This document shows, one piece after another, positions 1 to 6,848 of a DNA stretch of 27,595 nucleotides. The notes under the pieces are model-generated. The model saw only the letters and a program-made list of their open reading frames with translations, searched no databases and had not been told where the DNA came from. The stretch is from an uncultured Peptococcaceae bacterium. Lineage in GTDB: Bacteria > Bacillota > Desulfitobacteriia > Desulfitobacteriales > Syntrophobotulaceae. Both the position numbers and the translations under genes were made by a program. Position 1 is the first letter of the stretch. Every line of letters begins with the position of its first letter. The DNA lies in contig CALBJS010000187.1 of assembly GCA_937892995.1 (NCBI GenBank), forward strand, positions 1-27,595, written 5' to 3'.

Positions 1-920
1 AAGATATCTTAAGGGATAAGTGTACGGAATGTGGAGTTTGTATGGCGGTTTGTCCTAGCGATGGTTTGGTTGATAGGGATATGAATAGACTCGGTAAATA
101 TCTTTTTGGAGATGGTAAGATTACTCTGAATTGTCCCTTGGCTGAACCTCTAGGTTATGAGATAGCTTGTCTGGGTATGTTGGATAGAGATGCTTGGACA
201 ACTCTAATTCTTCTGGCCGACTCTAGAGAAGTTGAAATCTTAACGGGTGATTGTGGAAGCTGTGATGATAGACCTGCCTGTGTAGTTAGTGTTGCTTTCT
301 TAAAAGAACTGCTTCAAGCTCAGTCTGAGTCTCCTCAATTTAAAATTAAAGTTTTTCCTGCCCAGGGGGATTCAAATAAAGAAGGGGGAAAGGAAAATAA
401 CCTGGACTCAAATAAAAAGAAAGTCGAACCAAGACTTAGCTTACGTCAACAAGGAAAAGATAAAATAAAAGACTTATTTCCAGCGATCGAAGCGGAAGAG
501 ACCTATAATATTCCTAAAACGCGTCAATGGTTTGCCCAAGCCCTTAGTCTTAATCCCGAAAAAAAGATACCCTATAAGGCTATCAAAGCAAATGAAAAAT
601 GTACTAGTTGTGGAGTATGTGCCAAGATATGTCCACAGGATGCACTTCAACAAGTGCAAAGGGATGGTAAAATTCGCTTAATATATGAGCCGTTAAAATG
701 TGTCCAATGTTCGCGTTGCGTAGACATTTGTGGCCCCGGGGCCCTAAAATTTGAGTATGTAGATTTTTCTCATAAATTCCTTACAGGTAAAATATTGCTG
801 ATTGAAACATTTGCAAAGTACTGTGCTAAATGTGGTAAACAGATTTTCCATAATATTGAACCCCAATTATGTATGGCCTGTGCTTCAAAAGATTCTAGCC
901 TAAAAGGAATTCTTTACTAG
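1..920 (+). CDS. 4Fe-4S polyferredoxin-like protein, 5' end outside window
   Basis: The reading frame is open from the left edge (first full codon at 3), so the true start lies upstream; the ATG at 42 falls inside a cluster motif and is not the start. Visible in order: a ferredoxin motif CxxCxxCxxxCP (codons 21-56), a middle domain with a cysteine group CGSCDDRPAC (about codon 250-280), a charged linker, a C-terminal ferredoxin pair (CTSCGVCAKICP and CVQCSRCVDIC, the second without the usual Pro), and a final CAKCG...CMACA pair resembling a zinc ribbon. Such proteins carry electrons in anaerobic respiratory or oxidoreductase complexes in the cytoplasm. The partner is probably encoded to the left, outside the window. 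The exact role is unknown to me; multi-cluster iron-sulfur binding is certain. Confidence 0.85.
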   Translation, partial: DILRDKCTECGVCMAVCPSDGLVDRDMNRLGKYLFGDGKITLNCPLAEPLGYEIACLGMLDRDAWTTLILLADSREVEILTGDCGSCDDRPACVVSVAFLKELLQAQSESPQFKIKVFPAQGDSNKEGGKENNLDSNKKKVEPRLSLRQQGKDKIKDLFPAIEAEETYNIPKTRQWFAQALSLNPEKKIPYKAIKANEKCTSCGVCAKICPQDALQQVQRDGKIRLIYEPLKCVQCSRCVDICGPGALKFEYVDFSHKFLTGKILLIETFAKYCAKCGKQIFHNIEPQLCMACASKDSSLKGILY

Positions 921-997
921 TTAATGAATTATAAGTTAACCCTTTCCATTCCTTTTGATGAATATTAGCAAATCAAACAATAAAAGCGAGGATAACA

Positions 998-2266
998 ATG
1001 GCAAAGAAAAAGATAATCGTAATAGGAGGGGGGGCGGCTGGAACCATGGCTGCCGGTCAGGCTGCCTCCAAAGGGGTAGAAGTAGTCCTTGTAGAGAAGA
1101 CGGACAGACTTGGAAAAAAAATTGCTATTTCCGGTAAGGGTAGATGTAATCTTACCAACGCAGGTGATATAGCAGATTTTGTCAAGTATTATCCGGGGAA
1201 TGGCAAATTTTTATATGCTGCTTTAAAAGAATTTGATAATCAATCTTTGATTCGATTTTTTCTTGAACATGGTATAAAGACCAAGATAGAACGAGGAGGC
1301 AGGGTTTTTCCAGAGTCGGATGATTCTGAAGAAATTGTAAACGCCTTAAAAATATTCCTTGATAAAGCTGGGGTTCGAATAATTCTTGACCAGGCAGTAA
1401 AAGAAGTAATTGTGAATGAACAGAAGCAGGTTACTGGAGTTAAGATGACTCAGTCGGAAGGGATTTTCAGAGCAGATGCGGTGATAGTCGCTACAGGTGG
1501 TGCTTCTTATCCTAGTACTGGTTCAACAGGTGATGGATATATGATGGCAGAAAAGGTAGGGCATAAGGTTATTAGCCCCTTACCGGCACTTGTTCCGTTA
1601 CGTACTTTGGAACAATGGCCAAAGGAAATTCAGGGACTAACTTTAAAGAATGTTGAGGTATCTATTTGGATTGATGGGAAAAGGGAAGCAAAGGAGTTTG
1701 GGGAGATGCTATTTACTCATTTTGGAATTTCTGGTCCCCTTATCCTTACCTTAAGTCGTATTGCCTCTCATGCTTTGAGGGATAGGAAAAAAGTAGAAGT
1801 GAAAATTAACCTTAAGCCGGCTTTAAGTTTTGAACAACTTGATTTAAGGATTCAAAGGGATTTTGTTAGATATAATAATAAGCAATTCAAAAATTCATTT
1901 GAAGACCTTCTTCCCAAAAGTATGATCCCTGTTATAGTAACGCTCTCAGGAATAGAACCTGAGAAACCTATTAACCAAGTGACTAAGGAAGAGAGAAAGA
2001 GATTATGTCATCTTCTCCAGGAACTATCTCTTACTGTGATAAAGACTCTAGGGATGGGTGTAGCCATCGTAACATCGGGGGGGGTGGATGTTAAACAGAT
2101 CAATCCTACCACAATGGAATCACGCCTGATTAGAGGCTTGTACTGGGCGGGGGAAGTTATCGATATAGATGGTGTTACAGGGGGTTATAACCTGCAAGCC
2201 GCTTTTTCTACTGGTTATAAGGCTGGGAAAGCGGCCGCATATTATGTCAAGCGAGTTACTACCTAG
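998..2266 (+). CDS. NAD(P)/FAD-dependent oxidoreductase, BaiN/YhiN (HI0933) family
   Basis: A 422-residue flavoprotein of usual family length. The N-terminus has the dinucleotide-binding motif VIGGGAAGTMAAG (about 8-20) followed by an acidic strand end (VEK). A KGRCNLTN block near residue 47, the ATGGASYPSTGSTGDGY block near 165, and the C-terminal GLYWAGEVIDIDGVTGGYN block are the family signatures. The start ATG follows a GAGG ribosome site. Family members are FAD-binding proteins of poorly defined physiology; some in gut clostridia act in bile acid reduction, which should not be assumed here. It lies 77 bp downstream of the iron-sulfur gene on the same strand and could be co-transcribed with it. 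No membrane segment is seen. Confidence 0.9.
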   Translation: MAKKKIIVIGGGAAGTMAAGQAASKGVEVVLVEKTDRLGKKIAISGKGRCNLTNAGDIADFVKYYPGNGKFLYAALKEFDNQSLIRFFLEHGIKTKIERGGRVFPESDDSEEIVNALKIFLDKAGVRIILDQAVKEVIVNEQKQVTGVKMTQSEGIFRADAVIVATGGASYPSTGSTGDGYMMAEKVGHKVISPLPALVPLRTLEQWPKEIQGLTLKNVEVSIWIDGKREAKEFGEMLFTHFGISGPLILTLSRIASHALRDRKKVEVKINLKPALSFEQLDLRIQRDFVRYNNKQFKNSFEDLLPKSMIPVIVTLSGIEPEKPINQVTKEERKRLCHLLQELSLTVIKTLGMGVAIVTSGGVDVKQINPTTMESRLIRGLYWAGEVIDIDGVTGGYNLQAAFSTGYKAGKAAAYYVKRVTT

Positions 2267-2413
2267 AAAGCGTATAATAGATACATACCGAGAGCAAATC
2301 TACACGGAAAAATGGTTTAAATACGTTAACTTTAGTTTAGGTAATAAGTAAGTTCTTGACTCCGGTATGACAATTCTTTTTGATGCATATATACTACTGA
2401 GGTGAAGTAAGTG

Positions 2414-2926
2414 ATGCATCCCAAAAGGTTTTTGTTCCGGCCTAAAATAAATCGAAATAGAATGTCTACTAAGCGAAATTTTTTCTTAAATAGTTTCAAA
2501 AAAACGCTTCTTAGGGTTATGGCTCTTTGTGCTGTATTACTTGCAGTTTTTCAGTATAGAGTAATTATAGATCCAGTAGATTTTTATCTAAAAGTAGCAG
2601 GAGATCTTGATTCTCCCGCATTTAAATATGAACAATATCTAGATGAAAAACAAATCAAAAGCGGCCAGAATACCGGAACCATTAGTCTTTATTTTAACGC
2701 AGAACCTGAGAGTGCGGTTATGGTAAAACAAAATGAAGAGGTTATTGGGGTAATTGGAGCAGGCACTAGTATTGAAGTTGAACCAGGAACAATTTATCTT
2801 GATGCCACACACCTAACCCACCCTGTTACAGTTCAAATAATCTTAAACGAGAAAAATTATCAGATAGAATTGAACAACGATATTAAAAGGTTCGATATTC
2901 AGATCAAATCGAAATCATCTTCCTGA
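2414..2926 (+). CDS. Hypothetical membrane-anchored protein
   Basis: 170 residues from ATG 2414; a GTG directly before it (2411) is an alternative, and both share the GAGGTGA ribosome site ending about 2405. The first 35 residues are strongly basic (KRFLFRPKINRNR), followed by one hydrophobic helix (about residues 37-56) and then roughly 110 mostly polar residues rich in beta-type segments. The topology suggests a short cytoplasmic tail, one membrane anchor and an extracytoplasmic domain. I do not recognise the family. It stands alone: the flavoprotein ends 147 bp upstream and a separate promoter precedes the next gene. No cysteines or catalytic motifs stand out. Confidence 0.65.
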   Translation: MHPKRFLFRPKINRNRMSTKRNFFLNSFKKTLLRVMALCAVLLAVFQYRVIIDPVDFYLKVAGDLDSPAFKYEQYLDEKQIKSGQNTGTISLYFNAEPESAVMVKQNEEVIGVIGAGTSIEVEPGTIYLDATHLTHPVTVQIILNEKNYQIELNNDIKRFDIQIKSKSSS

Positions 2927-2959
2927 CACCTTGGTTATTCTGATAAACTTCATAAATAC

Positions 2960-2975
2960 TGCCAAATATTTGGCA
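2960..2975. promoter_or_regulatory. Perfect 16-bp palindrome, candidate operator
   Basis: TGCCAAATATTTGGCA reads identically on both strands. It lies 28 bp upstream of the -35 box of the promoter at 3004-3032, a typical place for a dimeric regulator. It is not followed by a T-run, so it is not an obvious terminator for the gene ending at 2926. The binding protein is unknown. Confidence 0.4.
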
Positions 2976-3003
2976 ATTTAGCTGATCAGGACTTTTTTAT
3001 GTT

Positions 3004-3032
3004 TTGCTTTAGGCTTTATTAATTTATATAAT
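3004..3032 (+). promoter_or_regulatory. SigA-type promoter for the HutP-family gene
   Basis: TTGCTT, a 17-bp spacer and a perfect TATAAT. The predicted start near 3039 leaves a leader of about 58 nt before the GTG at 3097. Confidence 0.65.
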
Positions 3033-3096
3033 GTCATTAATAGTTAATTTCTAATTCTATAACTTCTATAAAAAATATTTGGAGGTGCTTAGTGAG

Positions 3097-3516
3097 GTGG
3101 CAACTGAGAGTAAAACGGTAGCACTTGCTGCTTTGAAAATGGCCATGAGTGAAAGTAGAGAAGAAGAGAGTGTCCTAAAACAGCAGTTTTTTCATGATGG
3201 GATTAAGACAGTTGCCGTAGATTATGGCGGGGATTATTTGGCATCTATCAAAAAGTTGGTGGAACGGGCTATTGTTGCATCCAAAAGGGAAGGGGTCATT
3301 AAAGATACTCACGGAGATGAAGGAGCTGTGGCTGGTGCTACCAGGGAAGCATTAAGTCAAATTATTTCTAAAGCGGCCGGATTAAATATCGGGGGTAAAA
3401 TAGGGATCGCCCACAAGGGAGACCACTTAAGTGTTGCTGTTTTCTTCGGAGTGGGATTACTTCACTTAGACGAAGTAGCAGTGGGGCTTGGACATCGAGT
3501 TGCTCCGAGGAATTAA
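3097..3516 (+). CDS. HutP-family RNA-binding regulator
   Basis: 139 residues from GTG 3097, chosen because a strong GGAGGTG site (3081-3087) sits 9 nt upstream; the longer frame from TTG 3079 would put that site inside the gene. The protein matches the HutP fold family: the helix with AIVASKREGVIK, the block EGAVAGATREAL, and the C-terminal HLSVAVFFGVGLLHLDEVAVGLGHR. In Bacillus subtilis HutP binds histidine and Mg2+ and antiterminates the histidine-utilisation operon by binding NAG triplets in RNA. By my alignment from memory, the metal ligands H73 and H77 become G76 and G80 here, while the last ligand H138 is kept as H133, so the effector may differ. No hut genes are nearby; the next genes are azlC and azlD behind a leader with terminators. 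Confidence 0.8.
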   Translation: MATESKTVALAALKMAMSESREEESVLKQQFFHDGIKTVAVDYGGDYLASIKKLVERAIVASKREGVIKDTHGDEGAVAGATREALSQIISKAAGLNIGGKIGIAHKGDHLSVAVFFGVGLLHLDEVAVGLGHRVAPRN

Positions 3517-3556
3517 ATCGCTATACTTCAAAAGTACAATAGATGGTGATAGCTAT

Positions 3557-3586
3557 TTTAGAGGTATCAAAAATCTAGGTTTTTTT
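3557..3586 (+). terminator. Weak intrinsic terminator after the HutP-family gene
   Basis: TTTAGA and TCTAGG pair (6 bp, two of them G-U) around an 11-nt loop, followed by seven T. Two TAG triplets fall in the stem and two more lie just upstream (3540, 3550). The stem is weak, which fits either poor termination or a regulated site. Confidence 0.35.
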
Positions 3587-3624
3587 CGAATGTTTTGGCG
3601 TTCTTAGAATCATCTACTCAGATA

Positions 3625-3653
3625 TTGTTCAGATAGGTATAGTATGCTAAAAT
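3625..3653 (+). promoter_or_regulatory. Promoter with extended -10
   Basis: TTGTTC, a 17-bp spacer and TAAAAT preceded by TGC (extended -10). No coding gene starts within the next 230 bp; transcription from here would run into the terminator at 3763-3787. Confidence 0.5.
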
Positions 3654-3659
3654 ATCTTA

Positions 3660-3787
3660 GTAACTCTGTACGCTATTTTTTATATAAATTATGTTGCCGT
3701 AATATATAAATTGTGCAATATCACCTATCCTAAAAACGAACAGCAAATCAGTTAATACTATGCACTCTGCTGGCGGAGTGTTTTTTT
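3660..3787 (+). ncRNA. Candidate small RNA or attenuated leader, about 128 nt
   Basis: The stretch between the promoter at 3625-3653 and the strong terminator at 3763-3787 contains no plausible gene (longest ATG frame is three codons). It can form an AT-rich hairpin (TTATATA paired with TATATAA around about 3677-3707). It may be an independent small RNA or the prematurely ended leader of azlCD. I recognise no known riboswitch class. Confidence 0.3.
3763..3787 (+). terminator. Intrinsic terminator in the azlCD leader
   Basis: CACTCTG and CGGAGTG pair (7 bp, one T-G) around a CTGG loop, followed directly by seven T. Confidence 0.8.
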
Positions 3788-3833
3788 ATTGCCACTATAT
3801 AATTAGATGATAGATATATAAGTGAATAAATAA

Positions 3834-3861
3834 TTGAACCAGAATTATAAAAGGATAAAAT
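3834..3861 (+). promoter_or_regulatory. Candidate azlCD promoter
   Basis: TTGAAC, 16 bp, TAAAAT; predicted start near 3868, about 57 nt before azlC. Confidence 0.45.
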
Positions 3862-3883
3862 AATATAAAAAATAATTAGAGAG

Positions 3884-3928
3884 ATGCCAATGAAAGAAGA
3901 ATGGTCTAAAAAAGGAATTGAAAAATGA
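3884..3928 (+). CDS. Possible 14-residue upstream ORF overlapping azlC
   Basis: ATG at 3884 opens a 14-codon frame rich in Lys and Glu (MPMKEEWSKKGIEK) whose TGA overlaps the azlC ATG as ATGA. This geometry is typical of translational coupling. Its own ribosome site is poor (AGAGAG), and the peptide resembles the polar N-terminus of a transporter, so an ancestral azlC start displaced by a frameshift is an alternative. Confidence 0.25.
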   Translation: MPMKEEWSKKGIEK

Positions 3929-4614
3929 ACACTAAGGGCTTTTTGTATGGGCTACGTCAATCTATGACTATCGGGGTTGGATATGCCCCTGTAGCCTTAA
4001 CGTTCGGAATATTATCTTTGAAAAGTGGACTAACAGTTTGGGAATCAGGATTTATGTCTTTATTCGTTTTTGCTGGTGCCTCCCAGTTCATTGCCATACA
4101 GTTAATCGGACAGGGTGCAACCATTTGGGTTATAGGGATAACTACATTAATAGTAAACATCAGGCATATCTTAATGAGCTTCTCCATGATTCGTTTTTTT
4201 TCAGGAATATCTTTAGGAAAGCTTGTTTTATTAGCCCAGGGAATAACGGACGAGTCTTTTGTTCTTAATTCGAAATTATTGGAAGAGATCCCAACTTCAG
4301 AAGAACGAAGTAAAGTGGCCTTGGGGGTAAACTTAGGGTCTTTCTCATTTTGGGTAGTATTTACCTTTATTGGTGCTTGGTTAGGAAATAAGATCAACAT
4401 AATATTTTCCGGTTTTGATTTTGCTCTTTTAGCTCTTTTCATTGTTTTAACGATAAGTGCTGTCAATAGGGATAATCTGTTAACCTACTTGATAGCAGGG
4501 CTATTCGCTGTCTTTTTTAGAATGTTAATACCTGGAAAGGCCTACCTCCTTTTAAGTGTTATCCTAGCTTCGGCACTCGGGGCTTGGGTAGGACAACGAA
4601 AAAGGGCTAATTAG
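3925..4614 (+). CDS. azlC: AzlC-family branched-chain amino acid exporter, large subunit
   Basis: 229 residues, the normal size for AzlC, and almost entirely hydrophobic with about five to seven membrane helices. The N-terminal segment GLRQSMTIGVGYAPVALTFGIL and the FAGASQFIAIQLI segment are characteristic of the family. Together with AzlD it forms a membrane complex that exports branched-chain amino acids and analogues such as 4-azaleucine. The ATG follows AAAGGAATT, a modest ribosome site. azlD follows after 15 bp on the same strand, the usual two-gene arrangement. Upstream terminators suggest that expression is controlled in the leader. Confidence 0.9.
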   Translation: MNTKGFLYGLRQSMTIGVGYAPVALTFGILSLKSGLTVWESGFMSLFVFAGASQFIAIQLIGQGATIWVIGITTLIVNIRHILMSFSMIRFFSGISLGKLVLLAQGITDESFVLNSKLLEEIPTSEERSKVALGVNLGSFSFWVVFTFIGAWLGNKINIIFSGFDFALLALFIVLTISAVNRDNLLTYLIAGLFAVFFRMLIPGKAYLLLSVILASALGAWVGQRKRAN

Positions 4615-4629
4615 TGAGGAGGAGAACTA

Positions 4630-4947
4630 GTGGGAATAGAAATTATTAAGATAATTATGCTTATGGCTGCTGTTACATACGGAGCGAGGGTGCTGCCTTT
4701 TCTTTTGTTTCGCAATAAGAAGATTGATGGTTTTTTAAAATCATTTATTCAGCTTATTCCGGTGGCCTTATTGGCAACTTTGGTAATTCCAGAATTAATT
4801 CTATCTTCCAATAATGATTTGACACTATATAATCCTTTTCTGCTTACAGGAATATTGACATTTATTTTTGCAAAGATCCTTCCAAATCTTTTTTTATCTG
4901 TTCTTTTTGGAATGATAGTATTTTGGGGTTTTGCTAAAATAATATAA
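4630..4947 (+). CDS. azlD: AzlD-family branched-chain amino acid exporter, small subunit
   Basis: 105 residues starting at GTG 4630, with a strong GGAGGAG site 5-6 nt upstream. Four hydrophobic segments are visible; the motif ATYGARVLPFLLF near the N-terminus is typical of AzlD. It is the small partner of AzlC and would be translated from the same mRNA. The stop codon lies at the edge of the palindromic stem-loop at 4946-4965. Confidence 0.9.
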   Translation: MGIEIIKIIMLMAAVTYGARVLPFLLFRNKKIDGFLKSFIQLIPVALLATLVIPELILSSNNDLTLYNPFLLTGILTFIFAKILPNLFLSVLFGMIVFWGFAKII

Positions 4948-4965
4948 GCTCCCCTAGGGGAGCTT
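4946..4965 (-). terminator. Palindromic stem-loop between convergent genes
   Basis: An 8-bp GC-rich stem AAGCTCCC/GGGAGCTT with CTAG loop. On the minus strand it is followed by T-rich sequence (ATATTATTTT), so it suits the minus-strand gene ending at 5001; on the plus strand no T-run follows. Confidence 0.6.
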
Positions 4966-5000
4966 ATCCAGTATGCAAATCACGGATATGGTTCAGCAAT

Positions 5001-5195
5001 TCAAGCATCAGGCTCATGGGAGGTTATATAACCATCGTCATAATCCAGCTTTCTATTACCAATATTGGACGTCATGCTCTGAATGCGGTTGCTTATTTCT
5101 TTACCATACCTCTTATAAGAAAAACCAAGTAAAAATCCCCCTAGGACGGCGGAACCCATCGTAAGCCAATTATTCTTAGATCTTCTTGAAAACAT
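5001..5195 (-). CDS. Small single-span membrane protein, unknown
   Basis: 64 residues on the minus strand. The start is supported by an excellent AAAGGAGG site 9 nt before the ATG. A basic N-terminus (MFSRRSKNNW) precedes one glycine-rich hydrophobic helix (about 11-27, GSAVLGGFLLGFSY), followed by a polar tail of about 37 residues ending DYDDGYITSHEPDA. The overlapping plus-strand frame has no comparable ribosome site. I do not recognise the family; a small membrane protein of the YtxH type is a loose comparison only. The gene is divergent from the CPBP gene and convergent with azlD. Confidence 0.65.
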   Translation of the reverse strand: MFSRRSKNNWLTMGSAVLGGFLLGFSYKRYGKEISNRIQSMTSNIGNRKLDYDDGYITSHEPDA

Positions 5196-5247
5196 TTGGT
5201 ATCAGCCTCCTTTTGATACTACCTAAGTTAAAAAAGTAGTTCAAACC

Positions 5248-5276
5248 TGTTATTTATTAAATGTATTTCTTATAAT
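5248..5276 (+). promoter_or_regulatory. Candidate promoter of the CPBP protease gene
   Basis: Perfect TATAAT at 5271-5276 with a weak -35 (TGTTAT) at 17 bp; the start would be about 60 nt before the ATG at 5343. Confidence 0.4.
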
Positions 5277-5342
5277 TATTATGCTGTGGATATATTAAAA
5301 TTAAACAAGGATAATTCTTGCAAAAAAAATGAGGGTGAAAAA

Positions 5343-6095
5343 ATGGCGGATGAGGAAAAATTAAAGTCTGCGGAATTAGAGAAAGATGAAAAGGAATTAT
5401 TTCTAGAGGAATTTAACGGTATTAATAGATCAAAATTAGATCAAAAAGTACTATTAAGTATCTTTGTGGGAATAATAGCCATTTTCTGTTTGATGATAAT
5501 TATTAACGGTTTCATTTTTAGGAATACTTCGGATCAAAAAACAGCCTATTATATATCTATCTTAACTTCCAATACTCTATTTGTAATTCTTATCTTAATC
5601 ATCAAAGTTGGTAAGCATTTTAGCTGGGCAGAACTGGGATGGAAAAGTGTGGAATTTATTCCTAGTTTAAAGGATATCCTGAAAATATGGGGGCTTACTT
5701 GGCTAATCCAAATAATATATATGCTGATTATTACCTTTTATGGGATTATCCCGACGGAGAATGAATTAGTTGAACTTTTACAAAAACCGACATTTTTTGC
5801 TCTAGTTGTAAATATTCTTCTAATTGCCATAGCCGCTCCTTTTATAGAAGAGACCCTTTTTAGGGGGCTTCTGTTTGGCACTTTGAAAACCTATTTTGGA
5901 TGTTGGAGTGCAATTATTATTAGTGCTGCTATTTTTTCAGCCTTACATTTTGAATTAATAGGCTTCGTTCCTAGATTTGCTTTAGGGATAGGGTTAGGCT
6001 ATCTTTATGTTAAACATGATTCTATCTATCCTTCTATCGGATTGCATGCTCTTAACAATCTTTTCGCAATAATATTAATATCAGTATTTTCCTAA
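5343..6095 (+). CDS. CPBP-family intramembrane glutamic/metalloprotease
   Basis: 250 residues from ATG 5343, which has a GAGGGTGA site 6 nt upstream; the upstream GTG frame start at 5286 lacks one. A charged N-terminal tail of about 32 residues is followed by several membrane helices. The family motifs are complete: EETLFRG (E169, E170, R174), FSALHF (H202) and HALNN (H235, N239). CPBP (Abi/CAAX-like) proteases cleave substrates inside the membrane; bacterial members act in bacteriocin immunity, regulated proteolysis or protein maturation. No bacteriocin genes are adjacent, so the substrate is unknown. It stands as a single gene. Confidence 0.9.
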   Translation: MADEEKLKSAELEKDEKELFLEEFNGINRSKLDQKVLLSIFVGIIAIFCLMIIINGFIFRNTSDQKTAYYISILTSNTLFVILILIIKVGKHFSWAELGWKSVEFIPSLKDILKIWGLTWLIQIIYMLIITFYGIIPTENELVELLQKPTFFALVVNILLIAIAAPFIEETLFRGLLFGTLKTYFGCWSAIIISAAIFSALHFELIGFVPRFALGIGLGYLYVKHDSIYPSIGLHALNNLFAIILISVFS

Positions 6096-6126
6096 TAGTA
6101 CAATACTGTAAGGAAAGATTTTGCTG

Positions 6127-6135
6127 TGGTATAAT
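6127..6135 (+). promoter_or_regulatory. Extended -10 promoter of the cmk operon
   Basis: TGGTATAAT is a perfect extended -10. No good -35 is seen at 17 bp. The predicted start near 6142 falls on the first ATG of the downstream frame, which argues for the later start of cmk. Confidence 0.6.
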
Positions 6136-6169
6136 TTAAAACATGAATAAGCGGATAGGGGTTAGAATT

Positions 6170-6847
6170 TTGGATACGAAGAAGGGAAAATTTCAACATA
6201 TAGCGATTGATGGCCCTGCTGGAGCTGGGAAAAGTACTGTAGCCAGAAAAGTGGCTGAAAAGTTGGGTATCTGCTATTTAGATACAGGTGCTATGTATAG
6301 GGTTGTGGCTTACAAGGTTCTTGCGGCGGGCATCTCTCTTTTAGACGAAGAGAAAGTGACGAGTATAGCTAAAAATACTAAAATAAGATTTGGTTATAGT
6401 GAAGAAAATTCTGTTTATTGTGATGACAAAGATGTAACAGATCAAATTCGGAGTCCCGAGGTAAGCAGAGCTGTCTCAGTAGTAGCTTCTTATCAAGGAG
6501 TGAGGGAAAGTATGGTAACGCTCCAACGTCAAGAAGCAACAAAAGGAAGCTTGGTGATGGATGGTAGGGATATAGGTACTTATGTGCTTCCGGAGGCAGA
6601 TGTAAAGATTTATCTTACCGCTCTTGCTGAAGAGCGTGCTAAAAGAAGATATCTAGAACATATTGAGGCAGGAAAAGAGAGTAACTTAGAACAGGTATTA
6701 CTAGATATAGAGACTAGAGACAGATTAGACTCTGAAAGAGAACATGCTCCGTTGAGACCGGCCGAAAATGCTATCATTCTTGATACTACCGGATTAAGTA
6801 TTGAGGAGGTAACAAGGAAAATAGTGAAGATTGTTAGGGAGGCTTAA
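6170..6847 (+). CDS. cmk: Cytidylate kinase
   Basis: Phosphorylates CMP and dCMP using ATP. The P-loop IDGPAGAGKST, the LDTGAMYR block, the DGRDIGT block and the ERAKRRYLE segment are typical. I choose TTG 6170 (225 residues) because AGGGGT lies 8 nt upstream and because the promoter -10 at 6130-6135 would leave the earlier ATG 6143 without a leader; the family usually begins only a few residues before the first strand. It heads a run cmk-plsC-ispH/S1 common in Firmicutes, with plsC starting 1 bp after its stop. Confidence 0.93.
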   Translation: MDTKKGKFQHIAIDGPAGAGKSTVARKVAEKLGICYLDTGAMYRVVAYKVLAAGISLLDEEKVTSIAKNTKIRFGYSEENSVYCDDKDVTDQIRSPEVSRAVSVVASYQGVRESMVTLQRQEATKGSLVMDGRDIGTYVLPEADVKIYLTALAEERAKRRYLEHIEAGKESNLEQVLLDIETRDRLDSEREHAPLRPAENAIILDTTGLSIEEVTRKIVKIVREA

Positions 6848-6848
6848 T

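Noticed and set aside
2356..2395. TTGACT and CATATATACT before the membrane protein gene as a promoter (SigA or SigE)
   Set aside because: Spacing between the SigA-like boxes is 28 bp, and the SigE-like -10 would place the transcript start on the ribosome site.
3957..4466. Long minus-strand frame opposite azlC
   Set aside because: No ribosome site, composition typical of the antisense of a hydrophobic protein, and azlC is clearly coding.
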